Positions 46,126-55,211 are shown, counted from the first letter of the stretch. The stretch: DNA of 64,000 nucleotides from Brachybacterium paraconglomeratum (GCF_003994255.1 NZ_ML133851.1:558001-622000); one strand, 5' to 3'. Notes: generated from the letters alone by a model not told the origin. Numbers and translations are program-made.

Positions 46126-47129
46126 CCACCACCCCCGCCCTCAGCACCACCCCGCTCAGCACCACCGCCGCGACCGACGCCGCACGGCGCGTGCTCGACG
46201 CCGTCGAGACCGCCGTCGTCGGCAAGCGGCAGTCCCTCGAGCTGGTGCTCACCGGACTCCTCGCCGGCGGCCACGTCCTCCTCGAGGACCTGCCCGGGCT
46301 GGGCAAGACCCTCGCCGCCCGCTCCTTCGCCCAGGCGCTCGGCCTGCCCTTCGCCCGCGCCCAGTTCACCCCCGACCTGCTGCCCGCCGATCTCACCGGC
46401 GCCGAGGTGTTCGACCAGCGCACCGGCGAGTTCGTGTTCCGTCCCGGCCCCGTGTTCACCGGTCTGCTGCTGGCCGACGAGATCAACCGCACCCCGCCGA
46501 AGACCCAGTCGGCGCTGCTCGAGGCGATGCAGGAGCGACAGGTCTCCGTCGAGGGCACGACCCGGCCGCTGCCCGTCCCCTTCCATGTGCTCGCCACCGC
46601 CAACCCCATCGAGCACGAGGGCACCTATCCGCTGCCCGAGGCGCAGCTGGACCGCTTCCTGCTGCGGCTGTCCTTCGGCTATCCGAGCGCCGAGCAGGAA
46701 TGGGAGGTGGTCTCCCGACGGATCGACCGCCGGCGCGAGGAGCAGACCGTCGCACAGGTGCTCGACGCGGAGCAGCTGCTCGCACTGCAGGCGGCGGTCG
46801 AGGAGGTGCACGTCGAGGACGCCGTGGGCCGCTATGCCGTCGACCTCGTCGCCGCGACGAGGCGTCACCAGAACGCCCTGGTCGGCGCCTCGCCGCGCGG
46901 GACCCTCGCCCTGATCACCTGCGCCCGCGCCCTCGCGGTGATCCGCGGCCGCGGCTACGTGGTGCCGGAGGACGTCAAGGAGCTCGCGCATCCGGCGCTG
47001 GACCATCGCGTGACCGTCCGGCCCGAGCTGTGGCTGCAGAACGCGACCGGCGCCGGCGTCGTCGACGCGGTCCTCGAGCAGGTGCCGGTGCCGGTCGCCT
47101 CCCCGCAGCCGGCCCGGTCCCCGTCATGA
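46122..47129 (+). CDS. MoxR-family AAA+ ATPase
   Basis: The 335-residue ATPase has Walker A EDLPGLGKT (about residues 55-63), Walker B LLADEINRTPPKTQSALLEAM, ATANPIEHEGTYPLPEAQLDRF (sensor 1/arginine finger region) and SPRGTLALITCARA (sensor 2). MoxR ATPases act as chaperones for metal insertion or complex assembly, often with VWA or DUF58 partners, as here. ATGA overlaps with both neighbours indicate fixed stoichiometry. Confidence 0.95.
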   Translation: MTTTPALSTTPLSTTAATDAARRVLDAVETAVVGKRQSLELVLTGLLAGGHVLLEDLPGLGKTLAARSFAQALGLPFARAQFTPDLLPADLTGAEVFDQRTGEFVFRPGPVFTGLLLADEINRTPPKTQSALLEAMQERQVSVEGTTRPLPVPFHVLATANPIEHEGTYPLPEAQLDRFLLRLSFGYPSAEQEWEVVSRRIDRRREEQTVAQVLDAEQLLALQAAVEEVHVEDAVGRYAVDLVAATRRHQNALVGASPRGTLALITCARALAVIRGRGYVVPEDVKELAHPALDHRVTVRPELWLQNATGAGVVDAVLEQVPVPVASPQPARSPS

Positions 47130-48619
47130 GACCGGCCGCGGGAGACGGCGCAGCGGAAAGGGCCTCGGGGGCACCGGGGACCGAAGGAGCGACAGGAAAC
47201 TCGGGAGAGCCGGGGACAAGGACGGCGAGGACGACCTCCGGTGCGGCGGGTGCTCAGAGGACAGCAGGGACCACGGGCACGCCGGGTCGCACGCAGCCGC
47301 CCGCACCCTCGCTCCGCCCCCGTCCCACCGCCGCGCTCGTCCGCGCCTCCGCGGTGGGCGTGCTCGCCCTGGCCCTGGCGCTGCTGCGCGGAGAGCCTGC
47401 GCTGGTCCTCGCCGGGCTGCCACTGCTGGCCTGGTCTCTGCTGGCCGTCGCCCGCCGCACGGCACGCGGCGAGGAGCGCTCCTACCCCGCCCCGTCCCTG
47501 CACCTGAACCGTCGGCGGATCGACGAGGACGGTGCGGCGCGCGCCACGGTGACCGCAGGCCCGGGCCTGCTGACCACGGCGAACGTCCCGAGGCCGCCGC
47601 ATGCGGATCTCGCCCCGCGCCACGGCTCCCTCACCGGCGACGGCGGGGCGGCGCTGCGCATCGGCGCCCGGCGCTGGGGCCGGATCGAGGTGGGGCCGGT
47701 GCACGTGCTGGTCGCGGATCCGCTCGGCGCCTTCCGGGCGCAGGTAGACCTGCCCCCGGTGTCGCTCCAGGTGGTCCCCTCCTCCGTGGTGCTCGATGCC
47801 CCTGTGGACGTCCCCACCCCGATCGGGGTGAGCGGTGCGCACCTCTCGCGGCGCCGCGGCGACGGCACCGCGCTGTCGGAGGTGCGCGCCTTCCGGCCCG
47901 GGGACCGACTGCACCGGATCAACTGGCGGGTCACGAGTCGCACCGGGCAGCTGCACACCAATGCGACCTTCACCGAGCAGGACACCGAGGTCCTCGTCGT
48001 CACCGACACCACCGCGGACGTCTCCCCCGCCCCCTGGGCCGGCGAGGTCGCGCCCACCAGCCTGGACATGACGATCCGGGCCACGACCGCCGTGGCGCGT
48101 CACTATCTCGGCGTCGGCGACCGGGTCGCGCTGCTCGACATCGGGCGGCTGATAGGCGCGGTGCCGCCCGGCTCCGGCCCCCGTCAGCTGCGGGTGCTCA
48201 CCGATGCGCTGTCCCGCGCGGCCCGGGACCCGGGCGCGCTCCGCCCCCTCCCCCGCCTGCCCGCGGTGCGGACCGGCACGCTGACGGTGGTGTGCTCGCC
48301 CCTGCTCCGCCCCGAGGTGATCACCAGGATCGGGGAGCTCGTCGCCCAGGGCGCGGACGTGATCGTCGTGGACACGCTCCCGCCGAGCGTCGGGGACACC
48401 TCCGTGCTGCGCGGGCGGCCGCTGCGGCTCGACGGCCGGGTCTCCGAGCGCTTCTGGCCCGAGGCGTGGGCGCTGCGGAGGCTCGAGCGGGAGCGGACGG
48501 TGCGCGAGCTGCGGGAGGCGGGCGTCCCGGTCACCGCTTGGGAGGGGCCCGCCTCGCTGGCTCCGGTGCTCCTGTCCCTGTCCGCCGCGCGCGGCGCACC
48601 GCGACGGAGGAGGTCCTGA
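47126..48619 (+). CDS. DUF58 domain protein
   Basis: The 497-residue protein has about 65 low-complexity residues (Gly/Thr/Ala/Pro), two membrane segments (about 70-112) and a cytoplasmic DUF58/VWA-like domain with the signature VRAFRPGDRLHRINWRVTSRTGQL and LVVTDTTADV (MIDAS-like Asp-x-Thr). It is the usual partner of MoxR. The start overlaps moxR by ATGA and the end overlaps the next gene by one base (TGATG). Confidence 0.9.
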   Translation: MRPAAGDGAAERASGAPGTEGATGNSGEPGTRTARTTSGAAGAQRTAGTTGTPGRTQPPAPSLRPRPTAALVRASAVGVLALALALLRGEPALVLAGLPLLAWSLLAVARRTARGEERSYPAPSLHLNRRRIDEDGAARATVTAGPGLLTTANVPRPPHADLAPRHGSLTGDGGAALRIGARRWGRIEVGPVHVLVADPLGAFRAQVDLPPVSLQVVPSSVVLDAPVDVPTPIGVSGAHLSRRRGDGTALSEVRAFRPGDRLHRINWRVTSRTGQLHTNATFTEQDTEVLVVTDTTADVSPAPWAGEVAPTSLDMTIRATTAVARHYLGVGDRVALLDIGRLIGAVPPGSGPRQLRVLTDALSRAARDPGALRPLPRLPAVRTGTLTVVCSPLLRPEVITRIGELVAQGADVIVVDTLPPSVGDTSVLRGRPLRLDGRVSERFWPEAWALRRLERERTVRELREAGVPVTAWEGPASLAPVLLSLSAARGAPRRRRS

Positions 48620-49173
48620 TGCGGCTGACGTCCTTGCTCGACCCGATCGCCGGTGCTCTTCTCGCGCTGCGCGGGATCAGTCCGGTGCAGTGGGCGCTGC
48701 GCGGCACCGGTACCGCGGCGACGGTCGCCGCGGCGGCGCTCGCGCTGTCCGGCCCGGGACTCGCGGCGATGCACCTGGGTGTCGTGCTGGTGGGGCTCGT
48801 CTGTCTCACGGCCCTCGCCGCGCAGTGGCTCGATCCCGACACGGACCTCGGAATGCTGGCGCCGACGGCGGTGGTGATCGCGCTGGCGGTGCGGGCCGAT
48901 CTGGACGTCGTGCTCGCCGGGTCGACAGGTCTGCTGCTGCTCGCGGGACATGCCTCCTTCGCGCTCGCGGCCGTCATGCCCGCGCACGGGGCCCTCGACC
49001 GCGACGCCCTGCGCCTCGCGCTGCGGGCGCTCACCGGGGTGCTCGTGCTGACGCTGGTGGGCGGGGTGCTCGTGGTGCTGCTCGCGCAGGTGCAGCTCGG
49101 GCCGTGGGCGGTGGTGGTCGCCGCGGTCGCCGTCGTCGTGCTGTGGATCGCCGTGATGCCGCGAGGGCGCTGA
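48619..49173 (+). CDS. Multi-pass membrane protein closing the MoxR-DUF58 operon
   Basis: The 184-residue protein has about five hydrophobic segments. Its start overlaps the stop of the DUF58 gene (TGATG). It has no recognised motif. Its coupling to the operon suggests it is a membrane partner of the DUF58/DUF4129 proteins. Confidence 0.75.
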   Translation: MRLTSLLDPIAGALLALRGISPVQWALRGTGTAATVAAAALALSGPGLAAMHLGVVLVGLVCLTALAAQWLDPDTDLGMLAPTAVVIALAVRADLDVVLAGSTGLLLLAGHASFALAAVMPAHGALDRDALRLALRALTGVLVLTLVGGVLVVLLAQVQLGPWAVVVAAVAVVVLWIAVMPRGR

Positions 49174-49224
49174 GGTCAGGGGGCCGGGCCGCGGTGCGGG
49201 CCGACGCGTGTCGACCCGTGCTGA

Positions 49225-50697
49225 TCAGCCGGTGCGCGCTTCCGACAGGCCCTCGGGATCCGACGGCCGGTCGCCGTCGTCCACGGTGGTCGGGCTCGAC
49301 CGACGAGAGGGATCCGAGGCGTCGTCGAGGTCGACGGGCTCGTCCGCGAGGATCTCAGCGCGGGCCCCGTCCTCCCCGTCCAGGAGATGCCTCAGCAGCG
49401 GGGAGGTGGACTGATAGATGTGCCCGGTGGGGGTCCTGATCGTGAGGCGGTGCGGTCGGTCGTCGCTCGCCGGGTCGACCGTCGACTCCCATCCCGGCAT
49501 CTCCTTGACGAGGTTGAAGCGCTGGCAGTGGCCGATGCCGTTGTCGGCGTCGGTGCTGCCGCCGTCGGCGAAGCGATGGGCGTGGTCGATGTCGTGGATC
49601 GGCGCATCGCACCATGGCGTGCGGCAGCGCTGATCGCGCAGCAGGATGAATCGGCGGACCTGCCCACGGAAGAGGCGCCGTCTGCCGTCGACCTCGGTCA
49701 GGTCTCCGACCTTGGCGTCGGCGTAGAGGCGACGGATCCATCGCGCCGCGCTGCTGATCTCCGGCGGGGGTGCGGGAGCATCTGCGGCCACGTGTGCTGG
49801 GGGCGGGAGCGTCGGCACACCGAGCGCGAGGTCGCGGGCGACTCTTCCGGGGAGCGGATGGCCCTCGATCCAAGCCGTCGCCTCCTCGTCGGCGAGGAGG
49901 GTCATGTCGGTCATGAGCAGCTGGATCTCGACGGGGATGTCGTCGGGGCTCTCGAGCCCGCAGGCGCTGGCCGTGAGGGTGTCGGCCATGATCTGGCCCT
50001 TGGTGCGCGGGTCCCCGGTGGCCTTCGCCGATCGCGCCGCCTCGGTCAGCACTTTCAGCACTGCGACGCCGTCCTTCACGGGGAGCGTGGCGCGGAGGAT
50101 CGACATGCCGTCGACGGCCGGCTGGAGCGAGACCCGTCGGTCGGCGACCGCGCGCTGGTGCCGGCGCACCGCGGCGTCGGCGTCGAGCTCCTGTGCCCGG
50201 GCGCGGGCGAGGTCCCCGGCCCGGCGCGCGGTGACCGATGGCAGCTGGTCGGCGAGGTCGACGTCGACGCGGGCCCGGTCCTCCTCCTCGAGCACCAGCA
50301 CGTTCTCGGCGATCCTGCGGGCGGCGTACTCGCTGATCTCGCCCGCCTCGAGCAGCTCGCTGGTGCGCGGCAGGGATCCGAGCAGCACCCGGTGCAGAGC
50401 AACCTCGTCGGACGCCTGCTTCGGGGTGATGCGACGGGCGAGGGCGACCTGGTCGGCGATGCCGCGGCCTCGCTGCCCTCTGGGCACTCCCTGTCGCTCC
50501 TGCTCGCGGAGCTGCGCATCCCAGAAGGCGGCCTCTGCCCGGGCCTGTGCGGCGGCGAGCCGTCCGTTGGCGCGCTCCGTCGCGGTGATCAGATCGATCA
50601 GTGCGGCGTCCTCCTCTGCGGCGAGCGCCTCGGCCGACGGGGCAGTGTCGAGGAGATGCGACAGCTGATCGGCCCAGTCCAGTGCGGACGTTGACAT
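49225..50697 (-). CDS. DUF222 and HNH endonuclease domain protein (13E12 repeat type)
   Basis: The 490-residue protein has an N-terminal DUF222 helical domain (QVALARRITPKQASDEVALHRVLLGSLPRTSELLEAGEIS) and a C-terminal HNH motif (RCRTPWCDAPIHDIDHAHRFADGG, then DNGIGHCQRFNLVKE). This family is multicopy in actinobacteria, including the 13E12 family of mycobacteria, and is thought to be linked to mobile DNA, though no terminal repeats are visible here. The catalytic histidine pair and zinc cysteines are present. GGGAGGGAG precedes the ATG at 50697. Confidence 0.92.
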   Translation of the reverse strand: MSTSALDWADQLSHLLDTAPSAEALAAEEDAALIDLITATERANGRLAAAQARAEAAFWDAQLREQERQGVPRGQRGRGIADQVALARRITPKQASDEVALHRVLLGSLPRTSELLEAGEISEYAARRIAENVLVLEEEDRARVDVDLADQLPSVTARRAGDLARARAQELDADAAVRRHQRAVADRRVSLQPAVDGMSILRATLPVKDGVAVLKVLTEAARSAKATGDPRTKGQIMADTLTASACGLESPDDIPVEIQLLMTDMTLLADEEATAWIEGHPLPGRVARDLALGVPTLPPPAHVAADAPAPPPEISSAARWIRRLYADAKVGDLTEVDGRRRLFRGQVRRFILLRDQRCRTPWCDAPIHDIDHAHRFADGGSTDADNGIGHCQRFNLVKEMPGWESTVDPASDDRPHRLTIRTPTGHIYQSTSPLLRHLLDGEDGARAEILADEPVDLDDASDPSRRSSPTTVDDGDRPSDPEGLSEARTG

Positions 50698-50900
50698 GGC
50701 TCCCCTCCCCTCGCTCTGCGGTGGTCGCGGTGGCTCCGAGAACGATGCGACCTGATGAGCCCAGCCTCGTCGCCCCGTCGACGACGTGCCAGCGTCGGCG
50801 CAGGCATGTGGATCGGCACGGCATGTGGAGGAGACGTCCGACAGCGGACGGCATTGGACTCGCCCAGGGCTCTCGATGCGTGACTCCGGGGCGTCGCCTT

Positions 50901-50953
50901 TTCTCCCGTTGCGTGGCGCCAGGGCCTCACTCCTTCTCCCGCTGCGTGGCGCC
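50901..50953. repeat. 33-bp-period direct repeat upstream of msrA
   Basis: A 20-base segment, TTCTCCCG-T/C-TGCGTGGCGCC, occurs at 50901-50920 and again at 50934-50953 with one mismatch. The rest of the 355-base gap (50698-51052) between the DUF222 gene and msrA holds no gene and only the msrA promoter at its end. Confidence 0.55.
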
Positions 50954-51039
50954 GGCGTCTCTCCTGCCCACCGTCACGCCCTCGGCGGAACCGGCGTGAC
51001 CGGCGTCGCTCGCCCTTCCCGCTCGGCGCCGACCGGGGC

Positions 51040-51045
51040 TACCGT
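51040..51045 (+). promoter_or_regulatory. -10 hexamer of msrA (leaderless start)
   Basis: TACCGT, 7 bases, then ATG at 51053. Confidence 0.5.
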
Positions 51046-51052
51046 GCTGAGC

Positions 51053-51745
51053 ATGTGGCAGATGATGGATCTCCTGTACGCGCACAAGAAGGACATGGTC
51101 GCGCCGGAGGACGCCCTGCCCGGCCGCGACGCCTACCCCTACCCGCTCGCGCGCGAGCACCTCGTGCTCGGCACCGACATGCTCGGGCCCGACGCTCCCC
51201 GTGACCCGCACCCCTGGCCCGAGGACGCCGAGGAGCTGATCCTCGCCGGCGGCTGCTTCTGGGGCATCGAGCGGATCGCCTGGCAGATCCCTGGCGTGCA
51301 CACCACCTCGGTCGGCTACGCGGGCGGCTACACGCCGCACCCCACCTATGAAGAGGTGTTCTCCGCCCGGACCGGCCACGCCGAGGCCGTGCGCGTGATC
51401 TACACCGGCGGCGAGGACACGCTGCGGGCGCTGCTGACCGAGTTCTGGCAGCAGCACGATCCGACCACCGCGAACCGCCAGGGCAACGACGTGGGCACCG
51501 AGTACCGCAGCGCCGTGTACTGGACCACCGACGTACAGGGCGAGGTCGTGCGCGACTCCGCCACCCGCTACCAGGAGGCGCTGGACTCCGCCGGTCGCGG
51601 CGCGATCACCACCGAGTTCGCGCCACTGGCCGAGGCCGGAAACGGCGTCTACTACACCGCGGAACCCGAGCACCAGCAGTACCTCGAGAAGAACCCCACC
51701 GGCTACTGCAACCACGGGTTCAACGGGGTCGCCTGCTCGCTCTGA
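51053..51745 (+). CDS. msrA: Peptide methionine (S)-S-oxide reductase MsrA
   Basis: The 230-residue enzyme has the active-site GGCFWGIERIAW with Cys68, GYAGGYTPHPTYEEV, GHAEAVRVIY and QQHDPTTANRQGNDVGTEYRSAVYWT, with a recycling cysteine near the C-terminus (GYCNHGFNGVAC). It repairs oxidised methionine using thioredoxin. The ATG at 51053 lies 7 bases after TACCGT (leaderless). Standard length with the usual N-terminal extension. Confidence 0.96.
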   Translation: MWQMMDLLYAHKKDMVAPEDALPGRDAYPYPLAREHLVLGTDMLGPDAPRDPHPWPEDAEELILAGGCFWGIERIAWQIPGVHTTSVGYAGGYTPHPTYEEVFSARTGHAEAVRVIYTGGEDTLRALLTEFWQQHDPTTANRQGNDVGTEYRSAVYWTTDVQGEVVRDSATRYQEALDSAGRGAITTEFAPLAEAGNGVYYTAEPEHQQYLEKNPTGYCNHGFNGVACSL

Positions 51746-51757
51746 GCCGCAGGCCGG

Positions 51758-52267
51758 TCAGCGCTGCGGCAGGCCGTCCCCGGTGTCGCCGCCCATGAGG
51801 TTGCGCCGCCCGCCGATCTCGGGGCCGCCCGTCGGACGCGGCGCGGTGGGCGCGGCGCCCATGAGCTGCGCCGCGAAGCCGCCGGCCTCGCGCGGGAGCG
51901 GGGCCGCACCGCCCGGACCGCAGGCCGCGGCGGCCGCCGAGGGCTTCGCCCGTTCGACCGCGCCCGCCTGCGCGAAGCGCTGCATCTGCGAGGTGGTCGG
52001 GTAGATGCCGCTGACCACGATGTCCAGACCCAGCAGGGTCACCGGCAGCACCGACTCCCCCGCGGATTCCATCAGGGCGCGGACGGGCTCGCACTCCTCG
52101 AAGGCCCAGGCGTCCTCGTCCTGCAGATAGACCGTGATCGGCTGGCCGTCGAGGGCGAGCGCCGCGGCCTCATCGAGGAAGGCTTCCTGCCGCTCCGCGT
52201 CGGGCGGCGGGGACGGCAGGAAGATGTCCAGCCCCGCGAGCTGCGGGGCGTCGTCGGCGTCGGTCAT
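51758..52267 (-). CDS. ArsD-like thioredoxin-fold protein without the metal cysteines
   Basis: The 169-residue protein has a middle region FEECEPVRALMESAGESVLPVTLLGLDIVVSGIYPTTSQMQRFAQ, which resembles the arsenic metallochaperone ArsD (NEKVKAFIEASGAEGLPLLLLDGETVMAGRYP region). The N-terminal Cys-Cys pair that binds As(III) in ArsD is absent; only isolated cysteines remain. The C-terminal 60 residues are Ala/Gly/Pro-rich. No arsA or arsR is nearby. The ATG at 52267 is 6 bases after TACGGT, and an 18-bp palindrome lies just upstream. Function is probably not arsenic delivery. Confidence 0.55.
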   Translation of the reverse strand: MTDADDAPQLAGLDIFLPSPPPDAERQEAFLDEAAALALDGQPITVYLQDEDAWAFEECEPVRALMESAGESVLPVTLLGLDIVVSGIYPTTSQMQRFAQAGAVERAKPSAAAAACGPGGAAPLPREAGGFAAQLMGAAPTAPRPTGGPEIGGRRNLMGGDTGDGLPQR

Positions 52268-52273
52268 GGCCCC

Positions 52274-52279
52274 ACCGTA
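52274..52279 (-). promoter_or_regulatory. -10 hexamer of the ArsD-like gene (leaderless start)
   Basis: TACGGT on the minus strand, 6 bases, then ATG at 52267. Confidence 0.5.
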
Positions 52280-52293
52280 GCGCGGGACGGGAA

Positions 52294-52311
52294 CACGACC
52301 GTGCGGTCGTG
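52294..52311. promoter_or_regulatory. 18-bp palindrome over the -35 of the ArsD-like gene
   Basis: CACGACCG and CGGTCGTG surround a TG centre. It is located where the -35 of the TACGGT promoter should be, so a repressor dimer could block transcription. Confidence 0.5.
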
Positions 52312-52455
52312 GAACCGTGGCGGCCCTGCACGGGACCCGCGCCGACGGGGCGGAGCTCGAGCTGCACGGCGACATGCTGGGGCTCGTCCACGAGTTCCGG
52401 TACGGCCAGGTCGTCGCCGCGGCGCGCTCTCGACGGTCGCGGCGAAAGGCGACGA

Positions 52456-52500
52456 CGAGGACGGGGCGGCGGCACCCTCGAGGTGCCGCCGCCCCGTCCT
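52456..52500 (-). terminator. Terminator after subtilase gene
   Basis: A perfect 19-bp stem (52456-52474 and 52482-52500) with a 7-base loop starts 20 bases past the stop codon of the subtilase. Confidence 0.8.
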
Positions 52501-52520
52501 CAGGTGGCGTCTCGCCGGGC

Positions 52521-55211
52521 TCAGCGGGCCCCGGGCTGACGCGGGTTCGCGTAGTCGATCGTGAACTGCGGCGAGGTCCAGGTCTCCCAGTGCTCCGGGT
52601 TCTCCGGATCGCCGAGGGGCTTGAGGACCTTCATCTCCAGGACGTAGTCGCCGTCCTTCACGCTGCGGGACTTCTGGTTCTTCATCGAGAAGGTGCCGTC
52701 CCAGGCATACAGCTCGGGCTCGGGGGAACGGCTCAGGTGATCGGTCGCGTCGATCGTGCCCACGGAGGGGTTGACGACCTTGAGCTTCCCGTTGGCGCGC
52801 ACCTCGTAGGCCGAGATCTCCAGCCGCTCGGCCGGCAGCGCGAAGGCGTAGGCGAGGTAGGGCACGTCGCCGTCGGCCATCGTGTAGGTGTGGCCGCCCT
52901 CGGGATCCAGCAGCACGCTGCCGGCGCCGTCGCTGACGCCGAGGCCGGGCAGGCCCATCCCCTGGTCGTCCAGGACGGTGAGGGCCTGGTAGTCGCCGGA
53001 GAGTCCGGCGAAGGGGACCACGAGGTCGTCGTCGGTGCCGGTCAGGGTGATCCAGCCGCCGTAGATGAGGCCGTCCGTCCCGAAGTCCTCGCCGAGGGTC
53101 ACGGTGACCTCCGCGCTGCCGTGCGCGGGCACGGTCACCTGCTCCGCGGAGGTGCCGGTGGTCGCCTCGGCCGTGTAGAACTCGGGGTTGCTGGTCGGGA
53201 TCGCGGTCGCGACGCCGCTCTCGAAGCCGACGTCGTACACCTTCTCGGCGTCGGAGTCGTTGGTGACCGTCAGGGTGACGTCCTTCGGCCCGGCCTCGCC
53301 CTCGCCGAGGGAGATCGTCGGGGTCGTGACGGTCGAGGTCGCGTGCACCGCGGCGACCATGTTCAGCATGCCCGCGCCCTGACGGTGGACGGGCTCGAGA
53401 TAGCCCTGCTCCGGCAGCAGCGACCAGGTGAGCTGGTCGGCGGTGTTCATCATCGCGGTCTTCACGTCCGCGGGGGCGAGGTCGGGCTTCGCCTCCAGCA
53501 GCAGCGCGGCCGCGCCGGCGACGTGCGGCGCCGCCATCGACGTGCCGGACATGGAGCCGTGGCCGCCGCTCTCGAGCGGCAGCGTCGACCAGATCGAGCC
53601 TCCGGGCGCGGCGACGTCGGGCTTGAGGTCGAGGTCGGCGGTCAGGCCGTAGGAGGAGAAGTCGGAGACGAGACCGCCGGTCCCGTTCTCGACCGTGGTG
53701 GAACCGGACTGCCAGGCCCAGGTGACCGGGCCGGCCGCGAGCGCCTCCTGCAGGGCCAGGCCGTCGGCCTGGGAGAGCATCACGACCGGGACGGTGAGCG
53801 CGGGATCGCCCTCGACCGTCGGGTTCAGGGCACCGGGCGCGTTGTCGTACAGGATCACGGCGTCGTAGCCGGCCTGCTCGCCGGCGAGAGCCTTCTCGCG
53901 GAACGCGCAGGTGCCGCGCTCGACGAGCAGTGCCTGGCCCGGCTCGGCGGCGGGCACGGCCGCCGGATCGCAGGCCTGCGCGGCGGGGGTGCCGGGAGCG
54001 CCGGCGGCGACGAGGGCGAGCTCGCCCGAGGTCGGCGGCTGCGGCGCGCCGGTCGCGGCCGAGTAGGGCCGGTCGGCCCCGCCAGCGGTCGCGAAGGGCG
54101 CGGAGCGGTGGGTGTTGTCGACGGAGGCGACGGTGATCGCGCTCTCGGCCACGCCCGGGGCGCCGCTCGAGAACAGGCCCGCGGCCCCCTCGTTGCCCGC
54201 GGAGATGACCACGGTGACGTCGTCGTCGACGAGCGTCTCGACCATCTGCGCGGTCGGATAGTCCTGCCAGGTCATGAAGGAGGCGCCGAGGGACATGTTG
54301 ACCACGTCCGCGCCGTCGTCCATCGCCCGCTCCATCGCCTCGAGGATCACCTCGGTGTCGCTGGAGCCCTCGCAGCCGAACACGCGGTAGGAGAGCAGGT
54401 CGACCTTCGGGGCCACGCCGACGACCTCGCCGTCGGCGCCGATGATGCCGGCGACGTGGGAGCCGTGGCCGCCGCAGTCGTCGGGGAACTCGTCGGGGAC
54501 GGGGGCCTCACCGGTGCGGGAGTCGTAGGCGTCGCCGACGAGGTCGTAGCCGCCGACGACGCGGTCGTTCGGGAAGTCCTTCGTCTCGTCGTCCACGCCG
54601 GAGCCGCCGAGATCGGGATGGTTGTAGTCGATGCCGGAGTCGATCACCGCGACGGTGACTCCCTCGCCGCTGAGGCCGTCGACCTGCTGGACCTGGTCCA
54701 CGCCGGTCATCGCGTTGCCGTAGACGTCCGAGGGCGTCGCGTCGGCCGGCTCGGGGGCGGCGACCTCGAGCACGGGGTACACGGCCCGCACGCCCTCGAC
54801 CTCGCTGAGCTTCTGCGCATCGGCGTCGTCCATCTCGACGGACATGCCGTTCCAGCCGGTGGTGAAGTTCTCCTGGACCTCGAGCGGGATCGCGGCGTCC
54901 TCGGCGCGCTCGGCCACGGTCTCCTGCGCGGCGGTCGCCGACGCCTTCGAGCCGCCGCGGAGCGTGGGCTGCCCCTCGACCTCGACCAGCCAGCGGCCGG
55001 GGACGGTCGTCTCCCCCGCGGCGCGGAGCTCGTCGGCCGTGGGGACCTCGACGCCGAGCTCGGCGGCGGTGGCGAGCTTCTCGGGGGTCTCGCCGTCGGC
55101 GAGCGCGGGGGCGCTCACCAGCATGCCGGCGACGAGCGCCGTGCCGGCGGAGGCCGCGAGCAGGCCGCGGGGTCTGGGAAGATCTGGTCTGGGCAGAGGC
55201 ATCGGCGCCAT
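52521..55211 (-). CDS. Secreted S8 (subtilisin-like) serine protease
   Basis: The protein has about 896 residues and a signal peptide ending near ALADG (residue 38). An inhibitor-like prodomain is followed by the S8 domain with Asp191 (VAVIDSGIDYNHPD), His249 (GGHGSHVAG), oxyanion Asn340 (SAGNEG) and Ser558 (SGTSMAAPHVAG). A PA (protease-associated) insert of about 120 residues sits between the Asn and the Ser, and fibronectin-like repeats follow to the C-terminus. It resembles large secreted actinobacterial subtilases of the vpr type. The ATG at 55211 is chosen; upstream in-frame codons give a poor signal. Confidence 0.93.
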   Translation of the reverse strand: MAPMPLPRPDLPRPRGLLAASAGTALVAGMLVSAPALADGETPEKLATAAELGVEVPTADELRAAGETTVPGRWLVEVEGQPTLRGGSKASATAAQETVAERAEDAAIPLEVQENFTTGWNGMSVEMDDADAQKLSEVEGVRAVYPVLEVAAPEPADATPSDVYGNAMTGVDQVQQVDGLSGEGVTVAVIDSGIDYNHPDLGGSGVDDETKDFPNDRVVGGYDLVGDAYDSRTGEAPVPDEFPDDCGGHGSHVAGIIGADGEVVGVAPKVDLLSYRVFGCEGSSDTEVILEAMERAMDDGADVVNMSLGASFMTWQDYPTAQMVETLVDDDVTVVISAGNEGAAGLFSSGAPGVAESAITVASVDNTHRSAPFATAGGADRPYSAATGAPQPPTSGELALVAAGAPGTPAAQACDPAAVPAAEPGQALLVERGTCAFREKALAGEQAGYDAVILYDNAPGALNPTVEGDPALTVPVVMLSQADGLALQEALAAGPVTWAWQSGSTTVENGTGGLVSDFSSYGLTADLDLKPDVAAPGGSIWSTLPLESGGHGSMSGTSMAAPHVAGAAALLLEAKPDLAPADVKTAMMNTADQLTWSLLPEQGYLEPVHRQGAGMLNMVAAVHATSTVTTPTISLGEGEAGPKDVTLTVTNDSDAEKVYDVGFESGVATAIPTSNPEFYTAEATTGTSAEQVTVPAHGSAEVTVTLGEDFGTDGLIYGGWITLTGTDDDLVVPFAGLSGDYQALTVLDDQGMGLPGLGVSDGAGSVLLDPEGGHTYTMADGDVPYLAYAFALPAERLEISAYEVRANGKLKVVNPSVGTIDATDHLSRSPEPELYAWDGTFSMKNQKSRSVKDGDYVLEMKVLKPLGDPENPEHWETWTSPQFTIDYANPRQPGAR

